DNA from: a virus
Strand: one strand, 5' to 3'
Length of the DNA stretch: 21,530 bases
IMG/VR virus record: IMGVR_UViG_3300044951_001523
Coordinates: 1-21,530 of that record
Part shown: positions 1 to 5,999 of the stretch, piece by piece
Layout of the letters: every line of letters begins with the position of its first letter
How positions within the stretch are numbered: the stretch's first letter is position 1
Translations under genes and position numbers: made by a program
The notes under the pieces: generated by a model
Told to the model about the DNA's origin: nothing
What the model saw: the letters and a program-made list of their open reading frames with translations, nothing else
The model's database searches: none

Positions 1-169
1 TATCCCAAGAGCTATCAGCTATCTGAGCACATTCGGTAATAACCAATTTTACTAGATGTTCAGTATAATAGTCCATAAATCCTACGGGAGCATCGTCAGG
101 TAGATTTTTTATAGCTCTAGTTGCGTGCTGTTCTGCTTGTTCTGCTAGTTGTTTAAGATAGTGATTCAT
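1..169 (-). CDS. FAELIVxEC-family small phage protein, 3' end cut by window
   Basis: The first 56 residues of a member of the paralogous family that dominates positions 1-4300. The start MNHYLKQLAEQAEQ matches the family opening (MN-x-RI-x-x-L-A-x-Q-A), and LVKLVITECAQ matches the family core FAELIVxEC. The gene runs off the left edge, so its C-terminal tail cannot be checked. The ATG overlaps the TGA of the preceding gene (ATGA at 166-169), the usual coupling in this operon. Function is unknown; the family has no enzymatic motif that I recognise. Confidence 0.8.
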   Translation of the reverse strand, partial: MNHYLKQLAEQAEQHATRAIKNLPDDAPVGFMDYYTEHLVKLVITECAQIADSSWD

Positions 170-414
170 TCACGCATTCCTAACGGGTGAGTATTGCGTG
201 GATCATATCCGCCATTACTCAGTATATCAGTGTACTCGCTATTGATTTTATTTGCTTGGAGAACTTTAACAGCGGATTCCCATCCTTCCTGAAAAGTTTC
301 CCAATGTTCTTGTACTGTATCGTTATTGTATTCCCCATTAAAAAACACAACCTTACCATCCCGAAAGTTTGGCAAAGTATAAGTTTCAAACGCTTCACGT
401 ATTAATTGTTTCAT
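166..414 (-). CDS. hypothetical phage protein
   Basis: 82 residues beginning MKQLIREAFETYTLPNF. The start at 414 is chosen because GGAGAG lies 6 bases upstream and the ATG overlaps the TGA of the Lar-like gene (411-414); an in-frame ATG six codons earlier lacks this. The middle (VQEHWETFQEGWESAVKVL) is amphipathic and resembles the 'W..G...A' segment of the neighbouring paralog family, so it could be a distant relative, but the FAELIVxEC core is absent. Function unknown. Confidence 0.75.
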   Translation of the reverse strand: MKQLIREAFETYTLPNFRDGKVVFFNGEYNNDTVQEHWETFQEGWESAVKVLQANKINSEYTDILSNGGYDPRNTHPLGMRE

Positions 415-623
415 TTTGCTCTCCTGTTCCAATTGTCCATTGATTCTTCTTCAGTTTCACCGTACATAGTAGCCCCACATCCACCTGCTAATGTTTGACA
501 TACCACTTGCCAGGAGGTACGCTCGCGATCAGTGGGGTAAACAGTGTCCATAATATCATCACTGTTTAAGTCATGTCCACAGAATGGACAATCACGAAAC
601 GTTAGTAGTGGTTTTGATGTCAT
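411..623 (-). CDS. Lar-like restriction-alleviation zinc protein
   Basis: 70 residues with two cysteine pairs: CPFC at 12-15 and Cys42/Cys49 in a VCQTLAGGCGA context, followed by the W-N-R-R-A ending. This pattern (CPFCG, WxVxC, GCGAxxxGxTxEE, WNxRA) is that of the Lar_restr_allev/zinc-ribbon family. In Rac prophage, Lar modulates host type I restriction; many phage members of this fold are untested, so the restriction role here is inference. The start at 623 has GAGG upstream and lies 32 bases inside the preceding gene. Confidence 0.8.
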   Translation of the reverse strand: MTSKPLLTFRDCPFCGHDLNSDDIMDTVYPTDRERTSWQVVCQTLAGGCGATMYGETEEESMDNWNRRAK

Positions 624-804
624 TCTTTAATTCCTCATGTGTAAGATTGTTATATGGTTTACCGTATTTTACACTGACCGACATGATGTTGTCAAGTTCT
701 TTTTCAAACTTTTTGAATTCTGGGGTAGAATTAATCCTTTTCCAAAATGGACTATTAGGATCATCATTCATTACTTCTGCAATACTAGTTTTAATGACGG
801 TCAT
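592..804 (-). CDS. hypothetical phage protein
   Basis: 70 residues, charged and without cysteine, beginning MTVIKTSIAEVMNDD and ending in a Thr/Asn-rich tail. The 3' end overlaps the Lar-like gene by 32 bases. No convincing Shine-Dalgarno site is visible before the ATG, so translation may depend on coupling to the lipoprotein gene just upstream. Not recognised. Confidence 0.6.
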   Translation of the reverse strand: MTVIKTSIAEVMNDDPNSPFWKRINSTPEFKKFEKELDNIMSVSVKYGKPYNNLTHEELKNDIKTTTNVS

Positions 805-821
805 TATTCAATACCGCACTG

Positions 822-1061
822 TCATTTTGCCGACTCCGTACTATCAATGGTGATAGCTGTGGAGGGAGTCTTATTTGAATTCTTTACCGTGGTCGCTGAT
901 AGTGGACAACGAGCAACTGTAATCGCATGACCATTACCATCTGATAGATTATAGATTTTACAATCTTGCAATCCTTCAGGCATAACGGGCCAGCGTGTTT
1001 CTTTTGCATATGGCCCACATCCTGTTAGTAACACTAGCGAAAGTATCAAAATATATTTCAT
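822..1061 (-). CDS. small phage lipoprotein
   Basis: 79 residues starting MKYILILSLVLLTGC: a short basic start, a hydrophobic core and a lipobox LLTG-Cys15, so it should be exported and lipid-anchored by signal peptidase II. The mature part contains CKIYNLSDGNG followed by ITVARCP, giving two cysteines that could pair. I chose the start at 1061 because GAGG sits 7 bases upstream and the ATG shares a base with the TAA of the preceding gene. Phage lipoproteins of this size may be Rz1-like or act in superinfection exclusion; neither is shown here, and no Rz partner is adjacent. Confidence 0.75.
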   Translation of the reverse strand: MKYILILSLVLLTGCGPYAKETRWPVMPEGLQDCKIYNLSDGNGHAITVARCPLSATTVKNSNKTPSTAITIDSTESAK

Positions 1062-1252
1062 TACCAATCCTCTAAATTAGAAATTTCAATTGTAAATTTA
1101 CCCTTAATCCCATACAATGTAGTAGGAACAGTTAAAGTAGTTAGTGACCCAATTCCAGAACTATTGTCTTGATCCAAATCAAATTTATCAACTTCTGGAA
1201 ACGGTGCCATAACCTCTAAAATTCTTTCTACTTCTTTTTTAGTTATATACAT
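1061..1252 (-). CDS. hypothetical phage protein
   Basis: 63 residues beginning MYITKKEVERILEVM. The N-terminal half is helical and acidic, the C-terminal half strand-rich (LTVPTTLYGIKGKFTIEI). The stop TAA shares its last base with the ATG of the lipoprotein gene, so the two are translationally coupled, with the GAGGATTGG that encodes the last residues acting as the downstream ribosome site. Not recognised. Confidence 0.65.
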   Translation of the reverse strand: MYITKKEVERILEVMAPFPEVDKFDLDQDNSSGIGSLTTLTVPTTLYGIKGKFTIEISNLEDW

Positions 1253-1266
1253 TATAGTTCTCTAGG

Positions 1267-1503
1267 TTATTCTGGTACGATACCAAAATGTCTTTGTATA
1301 TTGTCAATAGATGCATCAACTGCCCAAACAATATCAAGATTATTAAAATTGCCAATACCCACTAAGGCAGTTTGACTAATGCAGTCCTGAATAATAAGTT
1401 TGGCGAACTTCTCTCTGTCAAACCATGTGTGACTAAGTGGTCCTTCTGCCACAGGTGTTGTTACCATTGCCTGTTCGACAAGTAGGAGAATTCTATCGTT
1501 CAT
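1267..1503 (-). CDS. FAELIVxEC-family small phage protein
   Basis: 78 residues: MNDRILLLVEQA start, core KFAKLIIQDC (the conserved Glu and the residue before Cys are changed), and a C-terminal IQRHFGIVPE that keeps HFG but departs from VEE. It is the most divergent tail in the array, and the gene is followed by a 14-base gap instead of an ATGA overlap. The site for translation, GGAG 7 bases before the ATG, lies in the retained tail sequence of the gene upstream. Function unknown. Confidence 0.8.
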   Translation of the reverse strand: MNDRILLLVEQAMVTTPVAEGPLSHTWFDREKFAKLIIQDCISQTALVGIGNFNNLDIVWAVDASIDNIQRHFGIVPE

Positions 1504-1506
1504 TCT

Positions 1507-1773
1507 TTAACTCCGAAAATGTTGTTTAATAGCCCGCCCCGATTCGACACAAGCCATATCCCAGGTGTGCCCCTGAGACTGCAGGCTGACTTCGTCTGTA
1601 ATTGGGCAAGGTGTTGCAACCGCAACCCTGGCACACTCTTGGATAATAAGTTCAGCGAATTGATCCATCTGACTAATAAAAGCAGGGACTGGGATATTAA
1701 CAAATCCAGCGGCATTGCGATACCCAACAAATCCAACTTCCTCAAGCAAGGCTTTGAGTCTTTGGTTGTTCAT
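1507..1773 (-). CDS. FAELIVxEC-family protein with frameshifted tail
   Basis: 88 residues: MNNQRLKALLEEVGF start, core QFAELIIQECARV, then AIKQHFRS. Relatives end HFGVEE. Here a fourth T in CATTTTCGG shifts the frame just after His-Phe, giving Arg-Ser-stop at 1507. With three Ts it would read HFGVKE and end in the usual ATGA overlap at 1500-1503. The GGAGTTAAAGAATG that serves the next gene is intact. Either a genuine late frameshift or a homopolymer error in assembly. Confidence 0.75.
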   Translation of the reverse strand: MNNQRLKALLEEVGFVGYRNAAGFVNIPVPAFISQMDQFAELIIQECARVAVATPCPITDEVSLQSQGHTWDMACVESGRAIKQHFRS

Positions 1774-1973
1774 TCTTCAACTCCGTACTCTGCTTTAACA
1801 GCATCCAATGCTTGGCGAACTTGATCCCTGATGGGCAGATACTTAACAGGATGAATAGGGTTATAATGCCAATCCTGACCGCCCCAAATTCTATCTCCCT
1901 CAAGGAGATGAAGCACCTTGGCCAAGACTTGAAAACGTGGATCAGACCACATTAGTTTAATTTCTTCTTTCAT
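1770..1973 (-). CDS. hypothetical protein carrying the array's GVEE tail
   Basis: 67 residues beginning MKEEIKLMWSDPRFQVLAKV. The body has neither the MN-x-RI start nor the FAELIVxEC core, yet the last residues are AEYGVEE, encoded by GGAGTTGAAGAATGA exactly as in the paralog family, with ATGA overlap to the next start at 1773. This is one of two apparently unrelated proteins sharing the tail. Function unknown. Confidence 0.7.
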   Translation of the reverse strand: MKEEIKLMWSDPRFQVLAKVLHLLEGDRIWGGQDWHYNPIHPVKYLPIRDQVRQALDAVKAEYGVEE

Positions 1974-2196
1974 TTTTCTCTAGCGCCTCTGTCAAACTAG
2001 CAATGACTTCTCTCAAATCATCCGGAGTCAAGAAGATTGAGACTTCTTGATCCAATTTAGGATCGTCGGACGTGTCGGACATTATGAGCCAAAACGAACC
2101 ACTTTGACTAACTCCACAATTTTTCAAACGCAGGGTAACGTACCTGTTGTCAACATCGTACACACACTGTGAATAAATCTGTTCAGTATCAATCAT
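1957..2196 (-). CDS. hypothetical phage protein
   Basis: 79 residues starting MIDTEQIYSQCVYDV. The ATG at 2196 is preferred because GGAG ends 6 bases before it; ATGs at 2199 and 2208 are in frame, but the site would then be too close or inside the gene. The predicted pattern is strands (YVTLRLKNCG, SGSFWLIMSD, VSIFLTPDDL) then a helix (LREVIASLTEALEKN). It overlaps the next gene by 17 bases. Not recognised. Confidence 0.7.
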   Translation of the reverse strand: MIDTEQIYSQCVYDVDNRYVTLRLKNCGVSQSGSFWLIMSDTSDDPKLDQEVSIFLTPDDLREVIASLTEALEKNERRN

Positions 2197-2198
2197 CA

Positions 2199-2309
2199 TC
2201 AACTCCATTGTATAGCTGCTATTGTAGCATACTTTGCATATTTTTGCCTAATCTTTATGGTTAGGCGATTTTCTGTAACATCGTATGTTGCTTCAAAAAC
2301 TGTAATCAT
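2199..2309 (-). CDS. 36-residue ORF with tail-encoded start
   Basis: Begins MITVFEATYDVTENRLTIKI and ends AAIQWS. The ATG overlaps the stop of the paralog upstream (ATGA 2306-2309) and uses that gene's GGAGTTGAAGA as ribosome site, so initiation is as well supported as for any gene in the operon. Its own last codons (TGGAGTTGA) in turn give the GGAG for the gene starting at 2196. The second half overlaps an inverted repeat and a possible promoter. It could be a real microprotein or a relay that maintains coupling. Confidence 0.6.
   Translation of the reverse strand: MITVFEATYDVTENRLTIKIRQKYAKYATIAAIQWS
2221..2250 (-). promoter_or_regulatory. possible internal promoter in the left operon
   Basis: TAGGCA (2245-2250), 18 bp, TACAAT (2221-2226) with an extended TGC. 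The -35 candidate overlaps one arm of an inverted repeat, GCCTAA/TTAGGC (2246-2251 and 2261-2266). It lies within a 36-residue ORF and could boost the distal half of the operon. Weaker than the consensus promoters. Confidence 0.4.
2246..2266. repeat. short inverted repeat, possible operator
   Basis: Perfect 6-bp arms GCCTAA and TTAGGC separated by 9 bases. It overlaps the -35 candidate of the internal promoter. There is no T-run on the minus strand after it, so it is not a terminator for this operon. Confidence 0.5.
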
Positions 2310-2563
2310 TCTTCAACTCCGAAATGTTCTTTAATCATACCATCTGCCCATTGAATGGCATCATTCCAACCTTTAGAATGTTGTCGATAATTTTCACTAT
2401 TGATTACAGTCCCACATTCCTGCACAATCAGTTCGGCGAACTTTTTGTTATACAGTTGGAACCATGCTTGGTCAAAGGTGTGGCGATCTGCTACACCTTC
2501 AGATGCCATTGCGTTTATCGGATCAAATGCCTCAAGTGCAAGTTCTTGAATTCGTGCGTTCAT
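2306..2563 (-). CDS. FAELIVxEC-family small phage protein
   Basis: 85 residues: start MNARIQELALEAF, core KKFAELIVQECG, a GWNDAIQWADG segment, then MIKEHFGVEE. The region between start and core varies strongly among paralogs while start, core and tail are nearly fixed. Coupled at both ends by ATGA overlaps (2306-2309 and 2560-2563), with GGAG in the tail of the gene upstream. Function unknown; the invariant Cys in the core is the only obvious candidate for a metal or disulfide role. Confidence 0.85.
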   Translation of the reverse strand: MNARIQELALEAFDPINAMASEGVADRHTFDQAWFQLYNKKFAELIVQECGTVINSENYRQHSKGWNDAIQWADGMIKEHFGVEE

Positions 2564-2790
2564 TCTTCAACTCCGAAATGTTGTTCAATATACCATGCGG
2601 CATTGAGTTGCCCAGCATACAATTCATCGTTCATACCACGATTATAGCATTGATTCAAGCATTCCCGCACAATCAGCTCGGCGAACTTTTGGTGATACAG
2701 ATCCATCCAACCCTGTCGATCAAGATCCGCATCGATGCTTTTGGCCTGTAGTCTAGCCTGTTCGTAAAGTTCTCGAATTCGTTCGTTCAT
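2560..2790 (-). CDS. FAELIVxEC-family small phage protein
   Basis: 76 residues: start MNERIRELYEQARL, core QKFAELIVRECLNQC, tail YIEQHFGVEE. The core is nearly identical at the DNA level to the copies at 2306, 3101 and 10795, which suggests recent duplication or gene conversion. ATGA overlaps on both sides. Function unknown. Confidence 0.85.
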   Translation of the reverse strand: MNERIRELYEQARLQAKSIDADLDRQGWMDLYHQKFAELIVRECLNQCYNRGMNDELYAGQLNAAWYIEQHFGVEE

Positions 2791-3104
2791 TCAGCAACTC
2801 CAAAATTTGATACCACAATTCCGGCAGATAGGACAGAATAGATATCTGCGGGATCGGCAGTAAAAACACCCCGAACAAGATAACATTCCATTGTAGTTCC
2901 CGTAATTAATTTAGATTCAAACGTTTTACTATCTAACGCCCAGCCTTCAACATTGTTGGCAACGAACCTACGATAGTTTGATCGTCTGAGTTCACATTCA
3001 GCAGTTACCGGTTTCATATAATTTTCAAAGGTAACTACTTCAAAACAATCAGCGATATCATCCAATACACCTTGCGGAATTTCTTCAAGATTAATTGTTG
3101 TCAT
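2787..3104 (-). CDS. hypothetical protein with array tail FGVAE
   Basis: 105 residues starting MTTINLEEIPQGVLDDIADC. It lacks both the MN-x-RI start and the FAELIVxEC core, and looks like an independent alpha/beta protein (FEVVTFENY, RRFVANNVEGWALD, ECYLVRGVF). It nevertheless ends VSNFGVAE, encoded by TTTGGAGTTGCTGAATGA, giving the same overlapping start signal for the next gene. Best example of the tail joined to a different body. Function unknown. Confidence 0.75.
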   Translation of the reverse strand: MTTINLEEIPQGVLDDIADCFEVVTFENYMKPVTAECELRRSNYRRFVANNVEGWALDSKTFESKLITGTTMECYLVRGVFTADPADIYSVLSAGIVVSNFGVAE

Positions 3105-3358
3105 TCTTCAACTCCGAAATGTTTCTTAATCGCTCTGGAACAATCGTGTGTTCCTCTTGACCATTCTGAACTAATCTTATGATCTAATAGTAAATCACAA
3201 TGATTGGCACATTCCTGCACAATCAGTTCGGCGAACTTTTCAGCACTCTTTTCACCCTGCCAATAAACAGTAGGAGGATTACCCTCACGCATAGGATCAC
3301 CGTCATAATGACGTATGCTATGGGCTTGTAGGTATAGTTCACGAATTCTGTCGTTCAT
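3101..3358 (-). CDS. FAELIVxEC-family small phage protein
   Basis: 85 residues: start MNDRIRELYLQAHS, a variable stretch rich in charged residues, core EKFAELIVQECANHC, then SRGTHDCSRAIKKHFGVEE. Three further cysteine or histidine residues follow the core (HC, HDC), so metal binding is imaginable but not shown. ATGA coupled on both sides. Function unknown. Confidence 0.85.
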   Translation of the reverse strand: MNDRIRELYLQAHSIRHYDGDPMREGNPPTVYWQGEKSAEKFAELIVQECANHCDLLLDHKISSEWSRGTHDCSRAIKKHFGVEE

Positions 3359-3582
3359 TCCGTAACTCCAAAATGTCGTTTAATCGCACCACTACATTCT
3401 TTAGCAAAGATAGCAGTTGGTGCCTGATCGTGTAGGAACCTTCCACCTTCTACAACTCCAACACATTCCCGAATAATAAGTTCGGCGAACTTTTCTATAT
3501 CAAAATGCCGACTAGCCATTACTTGGTCTCCCCAAATATCGGCACCGGCCTGATCGGCAAGTTGTTCAATTCGTTCGTTCAT
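3355..3582 (-). CDS. FAELIVxEC-family small phage protein
   Basis: 75 residues: start MNERIEQLADQAGAD, core EKFAELIIRECVGVV, tail AIKRHFGVTE. The tail codons GGAGTTACGGAATGA differ from the consensus only in the codon between GTT and GAA, leaving the GGAG and ATGA signals untouched. Its own start depends on the tail of the paralog upstream (3579-3582). Function unknown. Confidence 0.85.
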   Translation of the reverse strand: MNERIEQLADQAGADIWGDQVMASRHFDIEKFAELIIRECVGVVEGGRFLHDQAPTAIFAKECSGAIKRHFGVTE

Positions 3583-3827
3583 TCAGCAACTCCAAAATGT
3601 TTTGTAATCAACTCTTTTGCTTTGCGTAGCCCAGCGTTATACCCATACTCCCAGTCCTCACACGAATCGTGATAAGCGGCAGTTTCAATTTCCTTGATAC
3701 ACTCCAACCCGATCAGTTGAACAAACATCTGGATGTTAGTGTAGTCCGCGGTGCATTCTTCGCGGCCGCGCTGGTCAATAGTGATGTCAAAACACTTTTG
3801 CATAATTGCTGTGATTCGTGCGTTCAT
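3579..3827 (-). CDS. divergent FAELIVxEC-family protein
   Basis: 82 residues from the ATG at 3827: start MNARITAIMQKCFD, a diverged core MFVQLIGLECIKEI, an EYGYNAGLRKAKELI segment and tail TKHFGVAE. An in-frame ATG 15 codons earlier is rejected because 3827 gives the standard ATGA overlap with the preceding stop. The core keeps the hydrophobic pattern and the E-C pair. Function unknown. Confidence 0.8.
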   Translation of the reverse strand: MNARITAIMQKCFDITIDQRGREECTADYTNIQMFVQLIGLECIKEIETAAYHDSCEDWEYGYNAGLRKAKELITKHFGVAE

Positions 3828-4063
3828 TCTTGATCTGCCAAAAGATTTAATTTTTCTACCACTTGAACACACATACTTCTAATGCCAAGCACTCGTTCAC
3901 GGTGACTTAGAATTTCTTCGGTCTCGTTCAGAATGTCATTGACAATACACCAAGCACCAGGATAATCGAGTTCTCCACGACCAGCCTTGACACCAAGGCA
4001 TACAGCTTGGGCCAGTAAGTCTTTCAACATAATCTTGTCGTCAATAATACGATCTTCAATCAT
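3824..4063 (-). CDS. hypothetical phage protein
   Basis: 79 residues, helical, beginning MIEDRIIDDKIMLKDLLAQA and ending VVEKLNLLADQE. No FAELIVxEC core and no GVEE tail; it is inserted between paralogs but keeps the ATGA overlaps, and receives its ribosome site from the FGVEE tail upstream (GGAGTTGAAGAATG). Not recognised. Confidence 0.7.
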   Translation of the reverse strand: MIEDRIIDDKIMLKDLLAQAVCLGVKAGRGELDYPGAWCIVNDILNETEEILSHRERVLGIRSMCVQVVEKLNLLADQE

Positions 4064-4269
4064 TCTTCAACTCCGAACTGTTCTTTGATAAATTTTCCAG
4101 CAGTGCTGGGTGCTCCGTATGCTTCGTTAAGAGTGTCAACTAAATGAGCACATTCCCGAACAATAAGTTCGGCGAACTCCTCGATAGCAGCACGTTGCAC
4201 CGGCCCTGTCTCAAAAAAGTTTTGGATACGTTCATTGCACTTGGCAAGTTGTCGAATCTTTTCGTTCAT
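4060..4269 (-). CDS. FAELIVxEC-family small phage protein
   Basis: 69 residues from the ATG at 4269: start MNEKIRQLAKCNERI, core EEFAELIVRECAHLV, tail FIKEQFGVEE. The start is fixed by GAGG 5 bases upstream and by ATGA overlap with the preceding gene. This is the promoter-proximal paralog of the left array. Function unknown. Confidence 0.85.
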   Translation of the reverse strand: MNEKIRQLAKCNERIQNFFETGPVQRAAIEEFAELIVRECAHLVDTLNEAYGAPSTAGKFIKEQFGVEE

Positions 4270-4529
4270 ACCGTCCTCGCTCTCCACAGCAATTCTGTAG
4301 CAACCCTGCGTCCAACTAGTTCTGCATGAGCCTGTACTTCTGCAGTGTTCTTCTTGGTCAACTTAACATATATAAAGATATCAGTGCGACACCGTGCGGC
4401 CATCATGTCAGCGAACTCGTCCCACTTAAAGTTAACGCCACAGTTAGCAGGATTTGAGAACATGGCAAAATCACCTGCCACTATAGCAGTGCAGATGCTA
4501 TTGATAAAGAGTTGTTGATTTTGAGTCAT
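4266..4529 (-). CDS. hypothetical protein, first gene of the left operon
   Basis: 87 residues from the ATG at 4529, MTQNQQLFINSICTAIVAGD, with GAAGG seven bases upstream. Transcribed from the consensus promoter at 4556-4584, about 27 bases ahead. It contains KWDEFADMMAARCRTD, which has the same hydrophobic/Cys spacing as FAELIVxEC, so it may be a remote relative with a longer C-terminal part. Function unknown. Confidence 0.75.
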   Translation of the reverse strand: MTQNQQLFINSICTAIVAGDFAMFSNPANCGVNFKWDEFADMMAARCRTDIFIYVKLTKKNTAEVQAHAELVGRRVATELLWRARTV

Positions 4530-4555
4530 ATCTAACCTTCTGTGTGTATAACACA

Positions 4556-4584
4556 ATTATAGCATAGGATCAAAAAGGTGTCAA
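4556..4584 (-). promoter_or_regulatory. sigma70-type early promoter of the left operon
   Basis: On the minus strand TTGACA (4579-4584), 17 bp, TATAAT (4556-4561) with an extended TGC before the -10. Reads into the gene starting at 4529 and presumably the whole array to the left edge. The sequence after the -10 contains TATAA-N5-TTATA dyad symmetry. Confidence 0.9.
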
Positions 4585-4590
4585 CCTAAA

Positions 4591-5610
4591 TTATTTTTCA
4601 CGCAGGAGAAAAGAATTTGAAATCACCTTAAAGGACACTTGGCTGCTATTACACTTGAACACCAATCCTTCTCGTTCAGGACCATCTACTCCGCATAGTA
4701 CGCTCGCACCCTCAGCAGTGAACAACAGGTCATTTACCTTTTGTGCCTCGATTGAAAACGCAGACCTCAGCACGGGAACGTGCTTGATGTCAAGCTTAGC
4801 AACAAAGGTGATACGCTCGGCAGGGGTCAAGTATCGGCCTGCGTCAATATCGTAAATGTCAAATACAAGAAACTGCTGACCACGGACCTTGTAGCGATTA
4901 CCTTGAATCCCCTCACCAATAATCTCACCTTGAATAGCTAGGTTGCGGCCGCAAGCCCTAATCTTTTCAATGATTTGTTCGCGGCGAGCCACTTGCCACA
5001 TTGTATTCGTAGCATTATCGCGGAGTTGAAGATTCCGCGAACAAACCCCCTCTTCCTCATCACGCACAAAAACCGTCATTGATGATCCATCTAGCTTTTC
5101 CGTAACTTCCCAAGTAAGGTCTTGGGTACGCCACTCTGCTAATTCATTGGTAAGATTTTGAATGCGTTCCTGATCAGTCTTTGGGATCCAGCCGGGGAAC
5201 AACCCAACCGCATCGCCTGCCATTTGCGCGGAAACGGGAGCATCGTATTTCACGACACCGAGAGTCTCCGAAACATCAGCACCTTCCCACAGGTCAGCCC
5301 CAAAATTAGTGAGACAAGACATTGGTAGCAGCAAGCCTTGACTCAATTGCTTGCGCAATCGGACACTACGCAGCCGCTCACCCTTGATGCCATTAAACTC
5401 TAGCGGCTCGCGGCCCTTACTTAGAAAGGGAGCAAGATGCGTGGGGATCCAAGAGTCAATTTCACAGTAGACTGCAAGATCGCCCGCGACAAATTCGCCT
5501 CTCTTGACCACTACAGTCCATCCACCGATGACAGCGGTTTCAATTGAATCGGCATCAGGGATTAGCCTGAGTTCATCAATCTTACGAATGGTAGCCATCT
5601 TTCTAATCAT
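4591..5610 (-). CDS. ATP-dependent RNA ligase, DraRnl (Rnl5)-like
   Basis: 339 residues. Residues 1-120 match the N-terminal OB-type region seen in Deinococcus RNA ligase DraRnl, with the pattern IPDADSIE, GWTVVVKRGEF, GDLAVYCEIDSWIP. The nucleotidyltransferase core follows: motif I EKLDGSS with Lys172 as AMP acceptor, SRNLQL near 191-196, motif III VFDIYDI at 249-255, motif IV EGLVFK at 314-319 and motif V SFKVIS at 326-331. These enzymes seal 3'-OH/5'-PO4 nicks in RNA; in phages, RNA repair is usually thought to counter host tRNA cleavage. The start at 5610 has GGAG 6 bases upstream and ATGA overlap with the small gene before it. Confidence 0.9.
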   Translation of the reverse strand: MIRKMATIRKIDELRLIPDADSIETAVIGGWTVVVKRGEFVAGDLAVYCEIDSWIPTHLAPFLSKGREPLEFNGIKGERLRSVRLRKQLSQGLLLPMSCLTNFGADLWEGADVSETLGVVKYDAPVSAQMAGDAVGLFPGWIPKTDQERIQNLTNELAEWRTQDLTWEVTEKLDGSSMTVFVRDEEEGVCSRNLQLRDNATNTMWQVARREQIIEKIRACGRNLAIQGEIIGEGIQGNRYKVRGQQFLVFDIYDIDAGRYLTPAERITFVAKLDIKHVPVLRSAFSIEAQKVNDLLFTAEGASVLCGVDGPEREGLVFKCNSSQVSFKVISNSFLLREK

Positions 5611-5792
5611 TGCGCACTCCGCTTCCGCAACACTGTTCCCGGTACAAGCATACTTAGTGGGACAGAGTCCTCATACGATTGCAACACAACCCACTCCAAG
5701 GGCACTTCCAGTGCAGTAGCAATTTTCTCGGCGCTCTCACCTTGCTCTAAACGCTCTTGGATTTGCTGACTTAGTTGGCTCATAACTGACAT
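5607..5792 (-). CDS. small helical protein upstream of RNA ligase
   Basis: 61 residues beginning MSVMSQLSQQIQERLEQGES. The segment SAEKIATALEVPLEWVVLQSYE has the spacing of a helix-turn-helix (helix, Ala/turn, recognition helix), so a DNA-binding role is possible; it is too short to be sure. AAGGA lies 7 bases before the ATG; promoter at 5825-5853. Translationally coupled to the RNA ligase through ATGA at 5607-5610, so it could act with or regulate it. Confidence 0.75.
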   Translation of the reverse strand: MSVMSQLSQQIQERLEQGESAEKIATALEVPLEWVVLQSYEDSVPLSMLVPGTVLRKRSAQ

Positions 5793-5824
5793 ATTCTGAT
5801 CCTTATTTCTTACTGTATAAAGAT

Positions 5825-5853
5825 ATTATAGCACAGGTTCTATTTATTGTCAA
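5825..5853 (-). promoter_or_regulatory. early promoter of the RNA ligase unit
   Basis: TTGACA (5848-5853), 17 bp, TATAAT (5825-5830) on the minus strand, followed by the TATAA-N5-TTATA dyad. The TGA inside the -35 box is the stop codon of the gene at 5850-5999. Confidence 0.9.
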
Positions 5854-5999
5854 CCAAATTGTTTGCCAGCTTGAGCGGCTTCAAAATCTTCTAGCCATCG
5901 AACCGCATCTACCTCATAATCAAAATGAGGGCTCACTTCAATTTCAGCAGCATCAACCCAGACATACACACCATTAATTTCATCAGCTATTAATCTCAT
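5850..5999 (-). CDS. 49-residue acidic protein
   Basis: Reads MRLIADEINGVYVWVDAAEI and ends QAGKQFG. Acidic, with a short strand pair followed by a helix. Its TGA is the centre of the TTGACA -35 box of the next promoter. The ribosome site is weak, and the ATG follows the 23-residue membrane peptide gene by 15 bases, so it is probably coupled to it. Not recognised. Confidence 0.65.
   Translation of the reverse strand: MRLIADEINGVYVWVDAAEIEVSPHFDYEVDAVRWLEDFEAAQAGKQFG

Noticed and set aside
187-930. Plus-strand ORFs opposite the first minus-strand genes
   Set aside because: They lack ribosome sites, mirror codon patterns of the minus-strand genes and have shadow-like composition.
2246-2266. 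GCCTAA/TTAGGC hairpin as a terminator in the left operon
   Set aside because: No T-run follows on the minus strand, and the genes on both sides are translationally coupled.
1-4300. Repeated about 30-bp core sequences as a CRISPR array or tandem repeat
   Set aside because: The repeats are in frame inside coding sequences, spaced one per gene, and encode the FAELIVxEC motif.
4266-4556. Upstream in-frame starts in many early genes (for example 4556, 7994, 8753, 9098, 10147, 11570)
   Set aside because: They fall in the leader between promoter and ribosome site (MISKEL, MRNKEQ and similar are translations of the leader); the downstream ATG has the AAGGA/GGAG site.
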